64,000 bases of DNA, taken from NCBI RefSeq assembly GCF_000190595.1, contig NC_015167.1, forward strand, positions 1,787,501-1,851,500. Direction: 5' to 3'. The DNA comes from Cellulophaga lytica DSM 7489 (GTDB taxonomy: Bacteria; Bacteroidota; Bacteroidia; Flavobacteriales; Flavobacteriaceae). The position numbers were made by a program, and so were the translations under genes. Positions within the stretch are counted from its first letter, which is position 1. Every line of letters begins with the position of its first letter. The notes below the pieces were generated by a model that was given only the letters and a program-made list of their open reading frames with translations, did no database searches and was not told the DNA's origin. Positions 1 through 7,907 of this stretch are shown here, in pieces.

Positions 1-338
1 CCAGAGTTATATTCTAAAAATATAAGATATAATTGCCCATTGCTTATAAAACCGTTTACAAAGTCTTTATCTTTAAGCTTGTAATTAAACTCGCTTACCA
101 AATCTAAATTCTTATTGTAGTGTTCTATATAATACCCTTTTGGTTTTAATATTAAACCAGTGTAGTAAGAGCGTACAAGTATGGTACCATCTGCACCATC
201 ATTATCAATTGTTAGTAAATTAGAGTATTTGTATCTGTCTGCATATTTTTCGCTAAACTTATAGGTTACTTGCATTTTTTGTGCTGTGGCGGTAAAACCA
301 AGACATAACATAAGTAGTAATGCAATTTTCTTCATCAT
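1..338 (-). CDS. Secreted protein of unknown function, 3' part outside window
   Basis: Only the first 112 or so codons are present; the reading frame is still open at base 1. The protein starts MMKKIALLLMLCLGFTATAQ, a Sec signal peptide with a cleavage site after A-T-A. The mature part begins KMQVTYKFSEKYADRYKYSN and is rich in Tyr, Asn, Asp and Lys without a motif I recognise. The gene is divergent from the sodium:solute symporter, with about 230 bases between the starts. The second ATG three bases downstream is an equally good start. Seen: frame and signal peptide. Inferred: export to the periplasm or surface. Function unknown. Confidence 0.75.
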   Translation of the reverse strand, partial: MMKKIALLLMLCLGFTATAQKMQVTYKFSEKYADRYKYSNLLTIDNDGADGTILVRSYYTGLILKPKGYYIEHYNKNLDLVSEFNYKLKDKDFVNGFISNGQLYLIFLEYNS

Positions 339-359
339 TTATTTTCTTAAGATTACTTT

Positions 360-376
360 ATAGTAACGTTTACTAT
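360..376. promoter_or_regulatory. Inverted repeat in a divergent promoter region
   Basis: TAGTAA-CGT-TTACTA, extended by an A-T pair, lies between the divergent secreted-protein and symporter genes. The AACGTT core resembles LacI/GalR-family operators, but no such regulator is in the window. It could equally be a chance AT-rich dyad. Confidence 0.3.
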
Positions 377-572
377 TATTAATTGTTACGTGCTTTTAAA
401 AAAAAGTATTTCTAAAATAGCAATAGTTTGGTAATTACATTAAAGTTTAAGTTAAACTACATCGTTTTCGGTTAAATTTATAACAAAAGATATATAAATG
501 ATGTCTGTGTTATTTTTTATACACAAATTATTCCAATATATTTATAAGCTTAAACCAAACTTATTTAGCACT

Positions 573-2225
573 ATGTTATTAACATTACTGTCCTTTGTGG
601 GCTTTACAGTTTTGGTGGCCGTTATATCTTATTTGGCTACAAGAAAAACTAATGAAAACTCTTCTGATGGATATTTTTTAGGAGGAAGGAGTTTAACTGC
701 AGGTGTTATTGCTGGGTCTCTTTTACTAACAAACCTTTCTACAGAGCAACTAGTAGGTTTAAATTCTGATGCTTATACAGATGGTTTGTCTGTTATGGCT
801 TGGGAAACGTTAGCAGCAATAGCAATAGTTATTACTGCTATTTTTTTATTACCAAGGTATTTAAAAGGTGGTTTAACAACCGTACCGCAGTTTTTAGCAG
901 AACGTTTTGATGTTACTACAAAAACAATAACATCTGGTTTGTTTTTAACAGGTTACGTAGTTGTATTATTACCCGTAATTTTATACTCTGGTTCTGTTGC
1001 CATAAGCGGAATGTTTAATGTGCCAGAAAACCTAGGAATTAGTCACACTGCATCTATATGGTTATGTGTTTGGGGTATTGGTATTATTGGCGGTATTTAC
1101 GCTGTATTTGGAGGCTTAAAAGCCGTTGTGGTATCAGATTCTATTAATGCAATAGGATTGTTAATTGGTGGTATTTTAATTCCTGTTTTTGGTTTAATGT
1201 ATATAGGAGATGGTAGTATAATAGATGGCTTATCTATTTTAACTACAGAAAATCCAGAGAAATTTAACTCTATGGGTACTAAAACAGACTCAGTTCCTTT
1301 TTCTACAATTTTTACAGGGATGATGTTGGTTAACCTTTTTTATTGGGGAACAAACCAACAAATTATACAAAGAGCCTTAGGAGCCAAAAACTTAGCAGAA
1401 GGACAAAAAGGGCTATTACTAGCTTCTTTTATAAAAATATTAGGACCGTTAATTTTAGTTTTACCTGGTATAATAGCGTTTCATATTTTTGAAGGTAAAA
1501 TAGATTCTTCTAGCGCATACCCTCTACTAGTTGGTAAAGTATTGCCAGATTATTTAGTTGGCTTTTTTGCAGCAGTATTGTTTGGTGCAATTTTAAGTTC
1601 ATTTAATAGTGTTTTAAACAGTTCTGTAACCTTATTTGGCTTAGACATCTACAAACAACATATAAACCCAGAAGCTAGTGAAACTAAAGTTGTTAAAAAC
1701 GGTAAAATATTTGGTATTGTATTGGCTTTAGCGGCAATGTTTATTGCGCCTTTTATAGCAAATGCAGGTAGTTTATTTGGTTATTTACAAGAAGTAAACG
1801 GTATTTATAGTATTCCAATTTTTTCTGTTATAATAATTGGCTTTTTAACTAAAAGAGTACCAGCTATTGCAGCAAAGGTTGGTATTATATCTGGATCTTT
1901 ACTGTATATTATAAGTCAGTTTTTAATGAAACCATATTTTGTGAGCTCTGCTTTAGAGAAAGCAGAAGCAGCAGGAGTTACTAGTGCAGATGCATTAGCT
2001 GTAGTAGAAGCAGATGCATACCCACACTTTTTACACGTAATGGCTATTTTATGTGTAGTAAACTCTTTAATAATGTTGGCTATTGGTAAAATAAAACCAA
2101 GAGAAACTGCTTTTGAGCAAAAATATACAGAGCAAGTAGAAATTAAGCCTTACAAATACGTAAACCAAATAGGTATTGTTATTTGTTTAATAGTGGTAGC
2201 AATATACGTGTACTTTGCTAATTAA
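573..2225 (+). CDS. Sodium:solute symporter, SSS (SLC5) family
   Basis: A polytopic inner-membrane transporter that would use the sodium gradient to import a small solute such as a sugar, vitamin or organic acid; the substrate cannot be told from sequence. The chain has roughly 13-14 hydrophobic segments. The start LLSFVGFTVLVAVISYLATR, followed by DGYFLGGRSL and a run of Ser/Thr-Asn residues (NLSTEQLVGLN), is typical of the family. I chose the ATG at 573 because family members begin close to this hydrophobic segment. The frame stays open to an ATG at 498, which would add 25 residues that look unlike the family. A bidirectional terminator follows, and the next gene is convergent. Confidence 0.85.
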   Translation: MLLTLLSFVGFTVLVAVISYLATRKTNENSSDGYFLGGRSLTAGVIAGSLLLTNLSTEQLVGLNSDAYTDGLSVMAWETLAAIAIVITAIFLLPRYLKGGLTTVPQFLAERFDVTTKTITSGLFLTGYVVVLLPVILYSGSVAISGMFNVPENLGISHTASIWLCVWGIGIIGGIYAVFGGLKAVVVSDSINAIGLLIGGILIPVFGLMYIGDGSIIDGLSILTTENPEKFNSMGTKTDSVPFSTIFTGMMLVNLFYWGTNQQIIQRALGAKNLAEGQKGLLLASFIKILGPLILVLPGIIAFHIFEGKIDSSSAYPLLVGKVLPDYLVGFFAAVLFGAILSSFNSVLNSSVTLFGLDIYKQHINPEASETKVVKNGKIFGIVLALAAMFIAPFIANAGSLFGYLQEVNGIYSIPIFSVIIIGFLTKRVPAIAAKVGIISGSLLYIISQFLMKPYFVSSALEKAEAAGVTSADALAVVEADAYPHFLHVMAILCVVNSLIMLAIGKIKPRETAFEQKYTEQVEIKPYKYVNQIGIVICLIVVAIYVYFAN

Positions 2226-2245
2226 GTAATTGTACTTTAAAATAT

Positions 2246-2282
2246 AAAGAGGTTAGTTTAGTAAAACTAGCCTCTTTTTTTT
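2246..2282. terminator. Bidirectional intrinsic terminator
   Basis: A 14-bp stem with one G-T wobble and a 4-base loop (2260-2263) is followed by a run of T; A-rich sequence on the other side makes it usable from both strands. It separates the convergent symporter and DUF4407 genes. Confidence 0.8.
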
Positions 2283-2283
2283 A

Positions 2284-3384
2284 TTACAAGTTTTTAGCTT
2301 GTATGTTATGGAAAGCGTCAGTTTGTTGTTTTAACAACTTTTCTGCTTGTTGTTTTTTATAATTGTAAATTTCGTTTTCTTGTTCAATATCTTCATATAC
2401 TTTTTTATTTATTGCCGCATCTGTTTGCATTAAAGTGTTACGCTGTTCTACTTTCTGTGTAACCCAGGTTTTAACAATACTTTCTTCTTCCTCTAACTTA
2501 AAATCGTACATTCCTTTAGGAGCTAATAATTTTGCAATTATAGGAGATGTTTCTATAGCTAAAAACAATAAAAATATAAAGAATGATGGTAGCCAAGGTA
2601 GCTTGTTTAAAGCCGTTATACGAGCCATTAAACCATCAAAACCATCAATAATGGGTTGTGAGTCTTTAACAGAGGCAGCATATGCTGTATCTAATGCCAC
2701 TGCTTGCTCTTCTAGCGTAGTAATTTTTGCGGCATTGTTTTCTTTTAGCTTTTGTAATTCTTGTAAGGCAGCATCATGTTTTTGTCTTTTTTCTTCATAA
2801 ACTGGTCCTTTACCTAGCAGTTTAGTACCTTCCCTTCCTTCTGCCTCGGCAATATAAGTGTTGTAAAGCGCATTTGTTTCTGCTTCTTTAGTTGTAATTT
2901 CTTGTTTTAATTTTTCTATAGATTGATGAATGACTTCCTTTTTAGGACTGTACTGTAATGCAATTTGTTCCTTGTTTGCAAGCGTTAAATCATTCTTTTG
3001 TTCTAATAAAACCTGATTGATTTCTTTTTCAAAAATCTTCATTTCTAAAGGTTTTGAAATAACAATGGCTATTATAACAGCTAAAACAATACGGGGTGTG
3101 GCCTGTAACAATTCACTTTTAAAATTGTCTCTTTTTTTAATGGTAGAAACAATAAAGCGGTCTAAATTAAAAATAAGTAAGCCCCAAACAAGTCCAAAAA
3201 AAACAGCGTAGTAAACATTATCAAAAACAGTATACAATGCATATGCACTGGCTATAAAAGCCATAACAGCAGTAAAAAATACAGTTGCGCCAATACCAGC
3301 GTATTTGTTTTGCTCACCGTTAGAGCAAGTTTCTAGTATAGCAGTGTCTGCTCCGGAGCAGAGTATAAAAAAACGTTTAATCAT
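2284..3384 (-). CDS. DUF4407 membrane and coiled-coil protein
   Basis: The N-terminal third has paired hydrophobic segments (about residues 30-50, 57-75 and 94-112) around the family signature GLLIFNLDRFIVSTI. A long Lys/Glu-rich coiled coil follows (about 120-245), then another membrane segment near residues 263-283 and a charged C-terminal tail. This arrangement and the 366-residue length match DUF4407 proteins, which are common in Bacteroidota and have no established biochemical role. The gene lies downstream of blaI/blaR1-like genes on the same strand, but a terminator between them argues for separate transcription. Membrane location is inferred from hydropathy read by eye. Confidence 0.8.
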   Translation of the reverse strand: MIKRFFILCSGADTAILETCSNGEQNKYAGIGATVFFTAVMAFIASAYALYTVFDNVYYAVFFGLVWGLLIFNLDRFIVSTIKKRDNFKSELLQATPRIVLAVIIAIVISKPLEMKIFEKEINQVLLEQKNDLTLANKEQIALQYSPKKEVIHQSIEKLKQEITTKEAETNALYNTYIAEAEGREGTKLLGKGPVYEEKRQKHDAALQELQKLKENNAAKITTLEEQAVALDTAYAASVKDSQPIIDGFDGLMARITALNKLPWLPSFFIFLLFLAIETSPIIAKLLAPKGMYDFKLEEEESIVKTWVTQKVEQRNTLMQTDAAINKKVYEDIEQENEIYNYKKQQAEKLLKQQTDAFHNIQAKNL

Positions 3385-3446
3385 AAGTGTTCTTTTTTTT
3401 GATGATTGATGTACCTATAAGAACGCATTTTGCAATGATTTGTTAC

Positions 3447-3475
3447 AAAAAAAGCCTCTAAATGAGGCTTTTTAT
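3447..3475 (-). terminator. Intrinsic terminator after the BlaR1-like gene
   Basis: The stem AAAAAGCCTC/GAGGCTTTTT has a 5-base loop and, read on the minus strand, is followed by a T run. It sits just after the stop of the M56 peptidase gene and before DUF4407. Confidence 0.75.
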
Positions 3476-3502
3476 TACTTTTTAAGACATTATTATGAAT
3501 AA

Positions 3503-5620
3503 TTAGTCCTTTATTGGTGGAGCAGGAGGTGGCGGTGGTGGTAATGGGGCTGCTCCTTTTTCTTTTTTAATTAAAGCGCTACATTTCTCATAGCTTTTCA
3601 TTGTTTTCTTATACAACTTATTTAATTCTTCTCTGGTTCCTTTACCTTCTTTTCTGTATTCACCAACAGCAGAACCATATTCATAGGCATCTTTTTTAAA
3701 AGCAGCTCTGGCTTTTGCAAGTTCTTTAGAGTCTTGTTTGTTATTTGATGGAGGTAATGGTGGTGGAGGTGGAGGTGGTAATAATTTTTTATCATCTTCT
3801 GTTAACTCGCTTCTTTTTTTGTATTCTGTTTTGCCATTTCTAATTAGTATAACGTATGGTAAAATAGGTGCTTTTACTCTTTTTACTTTAGCTCTATCTT
3901 CTTTGCTTAAGCTAAAGTAGATGCTACCTAAAAGCGTAAAAAGATCATCAATTTTCTTTTTCTCAGCTTCTGATCTATGTATATAATGTGGTTCTTGTTT
4001 AGTTAAGGTTACATATGTGTTGTACTCTTTTTTATAGGTTTCTAAAGGATCTTGTTTTTCTTCTTTTATAACTAAACCTAAGTGTTCAGAATTTTTAACA
4101 GGGATACTTTCAGGGAAAACAATATTATATTTTTTTATTTCTTCTTTACTAAACTCAGCATAAAGTTTTTTTAATTGAACATTTTTTATTTCTAAATCAT
4201 CGTTAGAAATTTCGCTATTTTTTTTAAATGAATGTAACTCACTATTATACTTTTGTAGTATGCTATTATATGTATTTACATCTGCCTTAACATACGTATT
4301 AGTAAAGCCTTGTTTGGTAAATAAATTTACTTGGTGTTCTTGCGGAAACTTTGCGCTACGTGCATTTTTGTATACGTAGCTATTGTTAAAATGTACAATA
4401 TCTGATGCCGAATACTTGTTTAATACAGAATTAGGAACGTGTTTATTATCTATCCAAATAGCAAAGTTTTCTTTGTTTTTCCAAGAATTAAACTCCGATT
4501 GCGTTGGTGCTTTTTTTGTAGTATTTTTTAAATCTACGCTAGGGAATTTTAGAATTGTTTTATGGTCTGTAACGGTTGCACGTTGTTCATTGGTCATTAG
4601 ATCATAAATGGCAATTATACGCTGATAGTACGTCATATCTATTACTTTCTTCTTTGCATTGTTGTATTTTTTGAAAAATGTACGATATTCTTGCATCATT
4701 TTCTCTGAGGCACCTTTACCTGCATTTTTATTCGCGTGTGAGGCTTGAGTGTCTACTAAAATTTCTTCTGTTTTTTGGTTGCTAAAACTGTAAAAAAGCA
4801 ATGCTGCTAAAGGAATAAGTAGCAAGCTTCTTAATACAACCGACCGTTTTGAGGTTCTTTTTTTCATAACTGTAAATCGTTTTTTGATTGATGAATAATT
4901 AATTGAATTTGCCATATATGGCTCTGTTACATTTGATGAAAATGCGAGTAAAATTTTTCTGTAGCTAACAGTGTCCGCACCCTGATTTAGGACAGCTTGA
5001 TCTGCTAAAAATTCGTGATTTAATTTAATAGCGTGTTTTATAAAATAGATAAGCGGATTAAACCAGAATACAACTTGTAAAACCTCTATAAGTAATACGT
5101 CTATAGAGTGTTTTTGCTTTGCATGTGTAATTTCATGCAGCAACACTTCTTTTGGTATTTGTTTTTGTTGATGAGCTTTTTTATTTAAAAATATATAACT
5201 TAAAAAAGTATGGGGTGTAGTTTTCTCAGTTAACAGTACATTAGTATGGTTCTCTAGTCTTTGCTTAGGATTTTGCTTTATTTTTAAAAATAGGTTAGTG
5301 CTATTTTTAATAAATTTTATGCTAAAAATTAAAACACCCAAGCCGTAAATACTCCAAATTAGGTAGGACCAGTAATTGGTAGGTTCTACAATAGTTTCTG
5401 TAGTGTTTATGTTGCCATACTCCAATGGTGTTTTATAAATTGCTATTGGTACTTGCATGTATGTTGTAAACGTTATTAGTGGTATACCAAAACTTAAAAC
5501 TAAAGCAGCTAGTAAGTAAAAACGTTTAAACTTGTGCATATTTTGCCCTTCTAAAAATAGTTTGTAAAAAAGGAATAAAGTTGCTAAACAAGCTGTAGAT
5601 TTTAATAGGTACATAAGCAT
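3503..5620 (-). CDS. BlaR1-like M56 family membrane metallopeptidase
   Basis: An antirepressor-type sensor: in characterised BlaR1/MecR1 systems the membrane zinc protease is activated by an extracellular signal and leads to cleavage of the BlaI repressor. Membrane segments lie near residues 1-20, 35-52, 84-104 and 265-283. The zinc site is HEITH (162-166) with the third ligand Glu203 in NHEFLADQ. The C-terminal half (about 285-705) is predicted periplasmic, charged, and has two polyproline runs near its end; there is no penicillin-binding domain, so a beta-lactam signal should not be assumed. It follows the blaI-like gene with a 2-base gap. At 705 residues it is longer than classical BlaR1 because of this tail. 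Confidence 0.85.
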   Translation of the reverse strand: MLMYLLKSTACLATLFLFYKLFLEGQNMHKFKRFYLLAALVLSFGIPLITFTTYMQVPIAIYKTPLEYGNINTTETIVEPTNYWSYLIWSIYGLGVLIFSIKFIKNSTNLFLKIKQNPKQRLENHTNVLLTEKTTPHTFLSYIFLNKKAHQQKQIPKEVLLHEITHAKQKHSIDVLLIEVLQVVFWFNPLIYFIKHAIKLNHEFLADQAVLNQGADTVSYRKILLAFSSNVTEPYMANSINYSSIKKRFTVMKKRTSKRSVVLRSLLLIPLAALLFYSFSNQKTEEILVDTQASHANKNAGKGASEKMMQEYRTFFKKYNNAKKKVIDMTYYQRIIAIYDLMTNEQRATVTDHKTILKFPSVDLKNTTKKAPTQSEFNSWKNKENFAIWIDNKHVPNSVLNKYSASDIVHFNNSYVYKNARSAKFPQEHQVNLFTKQGFTNTYVKADVNTYNSILQKYNSELHSFKKNSEISNDDLEIKNVQLKKLYAEFSKEEIKKYNIVFPESIPVKNSEHLGLVIKEEKQDPLETYKKEYNTYVTLTKQEPHYIHRSEAEKKKIDDLFTLLGSIYFSLSKEDRAKVKRVKAPILPYVILIRNGKTEYKKRSELTEDDKKLLPPPPPPPLPPSNNKQDSKELAKARAAFKKDAYEYGSAVGEYRKEGKGTREELNKLYKKTMKSYEKCSALIKKEKGAAPLPPPPPPAPPIKD

Positions 5621-5622
5621 AA

Positions 5623-5988
5623 CTATTTATTTTTTAGTTCTTGGTCTATTAGCTCTCTTAAATGTGCCAACTCTTCTTTTGTTATGTTGGTTTCTTTAGT
5701 AAAGAACGATGCAAATTGCGATGCACTATCATTAAAAAAGTTTTTTATTAAGCCGTTTACGTGTTTAGAGAAATAGGCTTTCTTTTTTACGAGCGGATAA
5801 TATTCTCTGGATTTACCGTATAGATTGTAGGCTACAAAATTTTTGTCTGCCATACGTTTTAACATTGTAGCCACAGTAGTGGTTGCAGGTTTAGGATCTG
5901 AATACTGATCTAGCAAATCTTTTAAAAATGCTTTTTCTAATTTCCAGAGGTGGTTCATTAATTCTTCTTCTGATTTTGACAACTGCAT
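5623..5988 (-). CDS. BlaI/MecI/CopY family transcriptional repressor
   Basis: A 121-residue winged-helix repressor. It starts MQLSKSEEELMNHLWKLEKA and contains TTTVATMLKRMADKNFV, the recognition-helix region typical of the family, followed by a wing (GKSREYYPLV) and a C-terminal dimerisation helix region. It is the first gene of a two-gene operon with the M56 peptidase, the standard sensor-repressor pairing. Two inverted repeats of the type this family binds (TACA-N2-TGTA core) lie 24-65 bases upstream of its start, so it very probably represses its own operon. Other targets are unknown. Confidence 0.9.
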   Translation of the reverse strand: MQLSKSEEELMNHLWKLEKAFLKDLLDQYSDPKPATTTVATMLKRMADKNFVAYNLYGKSREYYPLVKKKAYFSKHVNGLIKNFFNDSASQFASFFTKETNITKEELAHLRELIDQELKNK

Positions 5989-6011
5989 AATTCTACATAT
6001 TTAGAATGTTC

Positions 6012-6053
6012 TCTACAAACGTAGAACAAAAAAATGAATTCTACAAGTGTAGA
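6012..6053 (-). promoter_or_regulatory. Two phased BlaI-type operator dyads
   Basis: TCTACAAACGTAGA (6012-6025) and TCTACAAGTGTAGA (6040-6053) are 14-base inverted repeats. The second is a perfect 6+6 dyad with a 2-base spacer; the first has one mismatch. Their starts are 28 bases apart. They lie directly upstream of the blaI-like gene and carry the TACA/TGTA half-sites known for BlaI/MecI. Binding is inferred. Confidence 0.75.
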
Positions 6054-6125
6054 GTCAAATTATTTTTTGTGAATGTTTTAAAATGAGTGCATTATGGTGT
6101 ATTTGTAAGGTGCTAACATTTTTTT

Positions 6126-6200
6126 GCGTTAAGGATAGTAGTGAAAAGCCCACAGCGTAGCGAGGACTTGTAGCGTATAGCCTGCCCGTAGGAACGCCCT
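6126..6200. repeat. GC-rich structured intergenic element, possible dispersed repeat
   Basis: This 75-base stretch is clearly richer in G+C than its surroundings and has no reading frame. Its ends are complementary (GCGTT at 6126-6130, AACGC at 6193-6197), and inside are a small hairpin CCTGCCCGTAGG and repeated AGCGTA words (AGCGTAGCGA, TAGCGTAT). From memory, similar 'GCCCACAGCG...GGACTTGTAGCG' strings recur between genes in flavobacterial genomes; this is unverified. No second copy was seen in this window. Confidence 0.5.
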
Positions 6201-6215
6201 AATATAATTGCTTGC

Positions 6216-6254
6216 ATAAAAAAAGTCCGTTTTAATTAAAAAACGAACTTTTAA
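6216..6254 (-). terminator. Intrinsic terminator of the M20 peptidase gene
   Basis: AAAAGTCCGTTTT pairs with AAAACGAACTTTT through one wobble around a short AT loop. On the minus strand it is followed by seven T and lies about 20 bases after the peptidase stop codon. Confidence 0.75.
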
Positions 6255-6274
6255 ATTGTGTTATGTATGTGATA

Positions 6275-7663
6275 TTAAGAACTCATATCTGTAAAATTCT
6301 TGTAGAAATAAGGAATAGTTTCTATACCTTTTAGGTAGTTCCAAATTCCAAAATGCTCATTAGGTGAGTGTATTGCGTCACTATCTAACCCAAAGCCCAT
6401 TAATATGGTTTTGCTTTGTAGCTCTTGCTCAAATAATGAGACAATTGGTATACTACCACCGCTACGTTGTGGTATTGGTGTTTTGCCAAAAGTAGTTTCG
6501 TATGCCTTAGATGCTGCTTTATAACCAACACTGTCTATAGGTGTTACGTAACCTTGTCCGCCATGATGTGGGTTTACTTTTACTGTTACACCTTGTGGTG
6601 CTATGCTTGTAAAGTGCTTAGAGAACAATTCTGTTATGTTTTCCCAGTCTTGGTTTGGTACCAAACGCATAGATATTTTTGCGTAAGCTTTGCTTGCTAT
6701 TACGGTTTTTGCACCTTCGCCAGTGTAACCACCCCAAATACCATTTACGTCTAGAGTAGGGCGTATAGAGTTACGCTCGTTAGTGGTGTATCCTTTTTCT
6801 CCGTAAACAGCATTTATATCTAATGCTTTTTTATAGTTTTCTAAACTAAAAGGAGCTTTTGCCATTTCTGCGCGTTCTTCTGCAGATAATTCTTCTACGT
6901 TGTCATAAAAACCAGGAATGGTAATATGGTTGTTCTCGTCATGTAAAGACGAAATCATTTTTGTTAGTATATTTATTGGGTTGGCAACAGCGCCACCGTA
7001 TAAACCAGAGTGTAAATCTCTGTTAGGGCCTGTAACTTCTACTTCTACATAGCTTAAACCTCTTAAGCCTGTTGTTATAGATGGTACGTCTTTGGCAATC
7101 ATACCAGTGTCACTAATTAAAATAACATCGTTTTTAAGTTTTTCTCTGTTTTCTTTTACAAATGTAGATAGGCTAACGCTACCAACTTCTTCTTCACCTT
7201 CTATCATGAACTTTACGTTACAAGGTAGTTGGTTGGTACTTACCATAAATTCTAAGGCTTTTACGTGCATGTACATTTGCCCTTTGTCATCACAAGCACC
7301 ACGAGCAAAAATTGCACCTTCTGGGTGTAGGTCTGTTTTTTTAATTACAGGCTCGTATGGTGGTGAGTCCCATAGGTTAATTGGGTCTGCTGGTTGCACG
7401 TCATAATGACCATAAACTAATACCGTTGGTAAATCTTTATTTATTATTTTTTCTCCGTAAACAATAGGGAAACCTTGAGTTTCACAAATTTCTACGGTAT
7501 CACAACCTGCTTTTACTAAAGCATCTTTAACAGCATCTGCAGTTGTAAGTACATCATGCGCATAAGCAGGGTCTGCACTAACAGATGGTATTTTTAGAAG
7601 TTCTATAAGTTCATTTAATAATCTGTCTTTATTACTATCTATAAAGCTTTTTACGTCTTGCAT
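6275..7663 (-). CDS. M20 family metallopeptidase (dipeptidase)
   Basis: A cytosolic di-zinc peptidase of the M20/ArgE/DapE superfamily, in the dipeptidase/carnosinase-like branch by length (462 residues) and motifs. Metal-site residues are visible: His86 and Asp88 in YGHYDVQP, Asp125 in ACDDKG, the Glu157-159 run in GEEEVGS, and a late His in DAIHSPNEHF. The central dimerisation domain is present (GLRGLSYVEVEVTGPNRDLH). The ATG at 7663 is used because the protein then starts MQDVKSFIDSNKDRLL, the normal N-terminus; the frame extends to 7726 with hydrophobic residues foreign to the family. The gene is monocistronic, with its own terminator. The exact substrate is unknown. Confidence 0.9.
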   Translation of the reverse strand: MQDVKSFIDSNKDRLLNELIELLKIPSVSADPAYAHDVLTTADAVKDALVKAGCDTVEICETQGFPIVYGEKIINKDLPTVLVYGHYDVQPADPINLWDSPPYEPVIKKTDLHPEGAIFARGACDDKGQMYMHVKALEFMVSTNQLPCNVKFMIEGEEEVGSVSLSTFVKENREKLKNDVILISDTGMIAKDVPSITTGLRGLSYVEVEVTGPNRDLHSGLYGGAVANPINILTKMISSLHDENNHITIPGFYDNVEELSAEERAEMAKAPFSLENYKKALDINAVYGEKGYTTNERNSIRPTLDVNGIWGGYTGEGAKTVIASKAYAKISMRLVPNQDWENITELFSKHFTSIAPQGVTVKVNPHHGGQGYVTPIDSVGYKAASKAYETTFGKTPIPQRSGGSIPIVSLFEQELQSKTILMGFGLDSDAIHSPNEHFGIWNYLKGIETIPYFYKNFTDMSS

Positions 7664-7742
7664 AATATGTTTTTGATAAAGTATAAATGTACAAAAAAAA
7701 GAAGTTTTTATAATTAAGTATTTCAAAATTGATTTTTTGCAT

Positions 7743-7750
7743 TATATTTG
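7743..7750 (+). promoter_or_regulatory. -7 box (TATATTTG) upstream of tRNA-Leu
   Basis: TATATTTG fits the Bacteroidota -7 consensus TAnnTTTG and ends 32 bases before the mature tRNA. No TTG at the usual 17-23 base spacing is seen; the nearest is 11 bases upstream. Confidence 0.45.
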
Positions 7751-7782
7751 CAACCCAATTGGCAAAATTGCTACTTGAAAAT

Positions 7783-7864
7783 GCAGGCGTGGTGGAATTG
7801 GTAGACACGCTAGACTTAGGATCTAGTGCCGCGAGGTGTGAGAGTTCGAGTCTCTCCGCCTGTA
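7783..7864 (+). tRNA. tRNA-Leu (anticodon TAG)
   Basis: The acceptor stem GCAGGCG pairs with CGCCTGT (first pair G-T wobble), with discriminator A at 7864. The anticodon stem CTAGA/TCTAG encloses the loop CTTAGGA, giving anticodon TAG, which reads CTA. The long variable arm expected of a class II leucine tRNA is present, and the T arm carries GTTCGAGTC. The 3' CCA is not encoded. Confidence 0.95.
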
Positions 7865-7869
7865 CAAAT

Positions 7870-7905
7870 AAAAAGCCTTTCAGGAAACTGAAAGGCTTTT
7901 TTTTA
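7870..7905. terminator. Bidirectional terminator between tRNA-Leu and alkB
   Basis: AAAAAGCCTTTCAG and CTGAAAGGCTTTTT form a perfect 14-bp stem with a GAAA loop and a long T run. A-rich sequence on the other side lets it also serve the convergent alkB gene, whose stop is at 7908. Confidence 0.85.
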
Positions 7906-7907
7906 TG

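Noticed and set aside
3738-3920. Plus-strand frame with a long glycine run
   Set aside because: It is the antisense of the polyproline codons of the BlaR1-like gene; the glycine run has no independent support.
3503-5988. Beta-lactam resistance sensor-repressor system
   Set aside because: The BlaR1-like protein lacks a penicillin-binding domain and no beta-lactamase gene is nearby, so only the family name is kept.
7664-7726. N-terminal extension of the M20 peptidase
   Set aside because: The added residues are hydrophobic and unlike the family, and the ATG at 7663 gives the normal start.
7729-7750. TTG 11 bases before a -7 box, also near 16671 and upstream of feoA
   Set aside because: The spacing is far below the 17-23 bases of known flavobacterial promoters and T-rich sequence makes such matches common; only the -7 boxes were kept.
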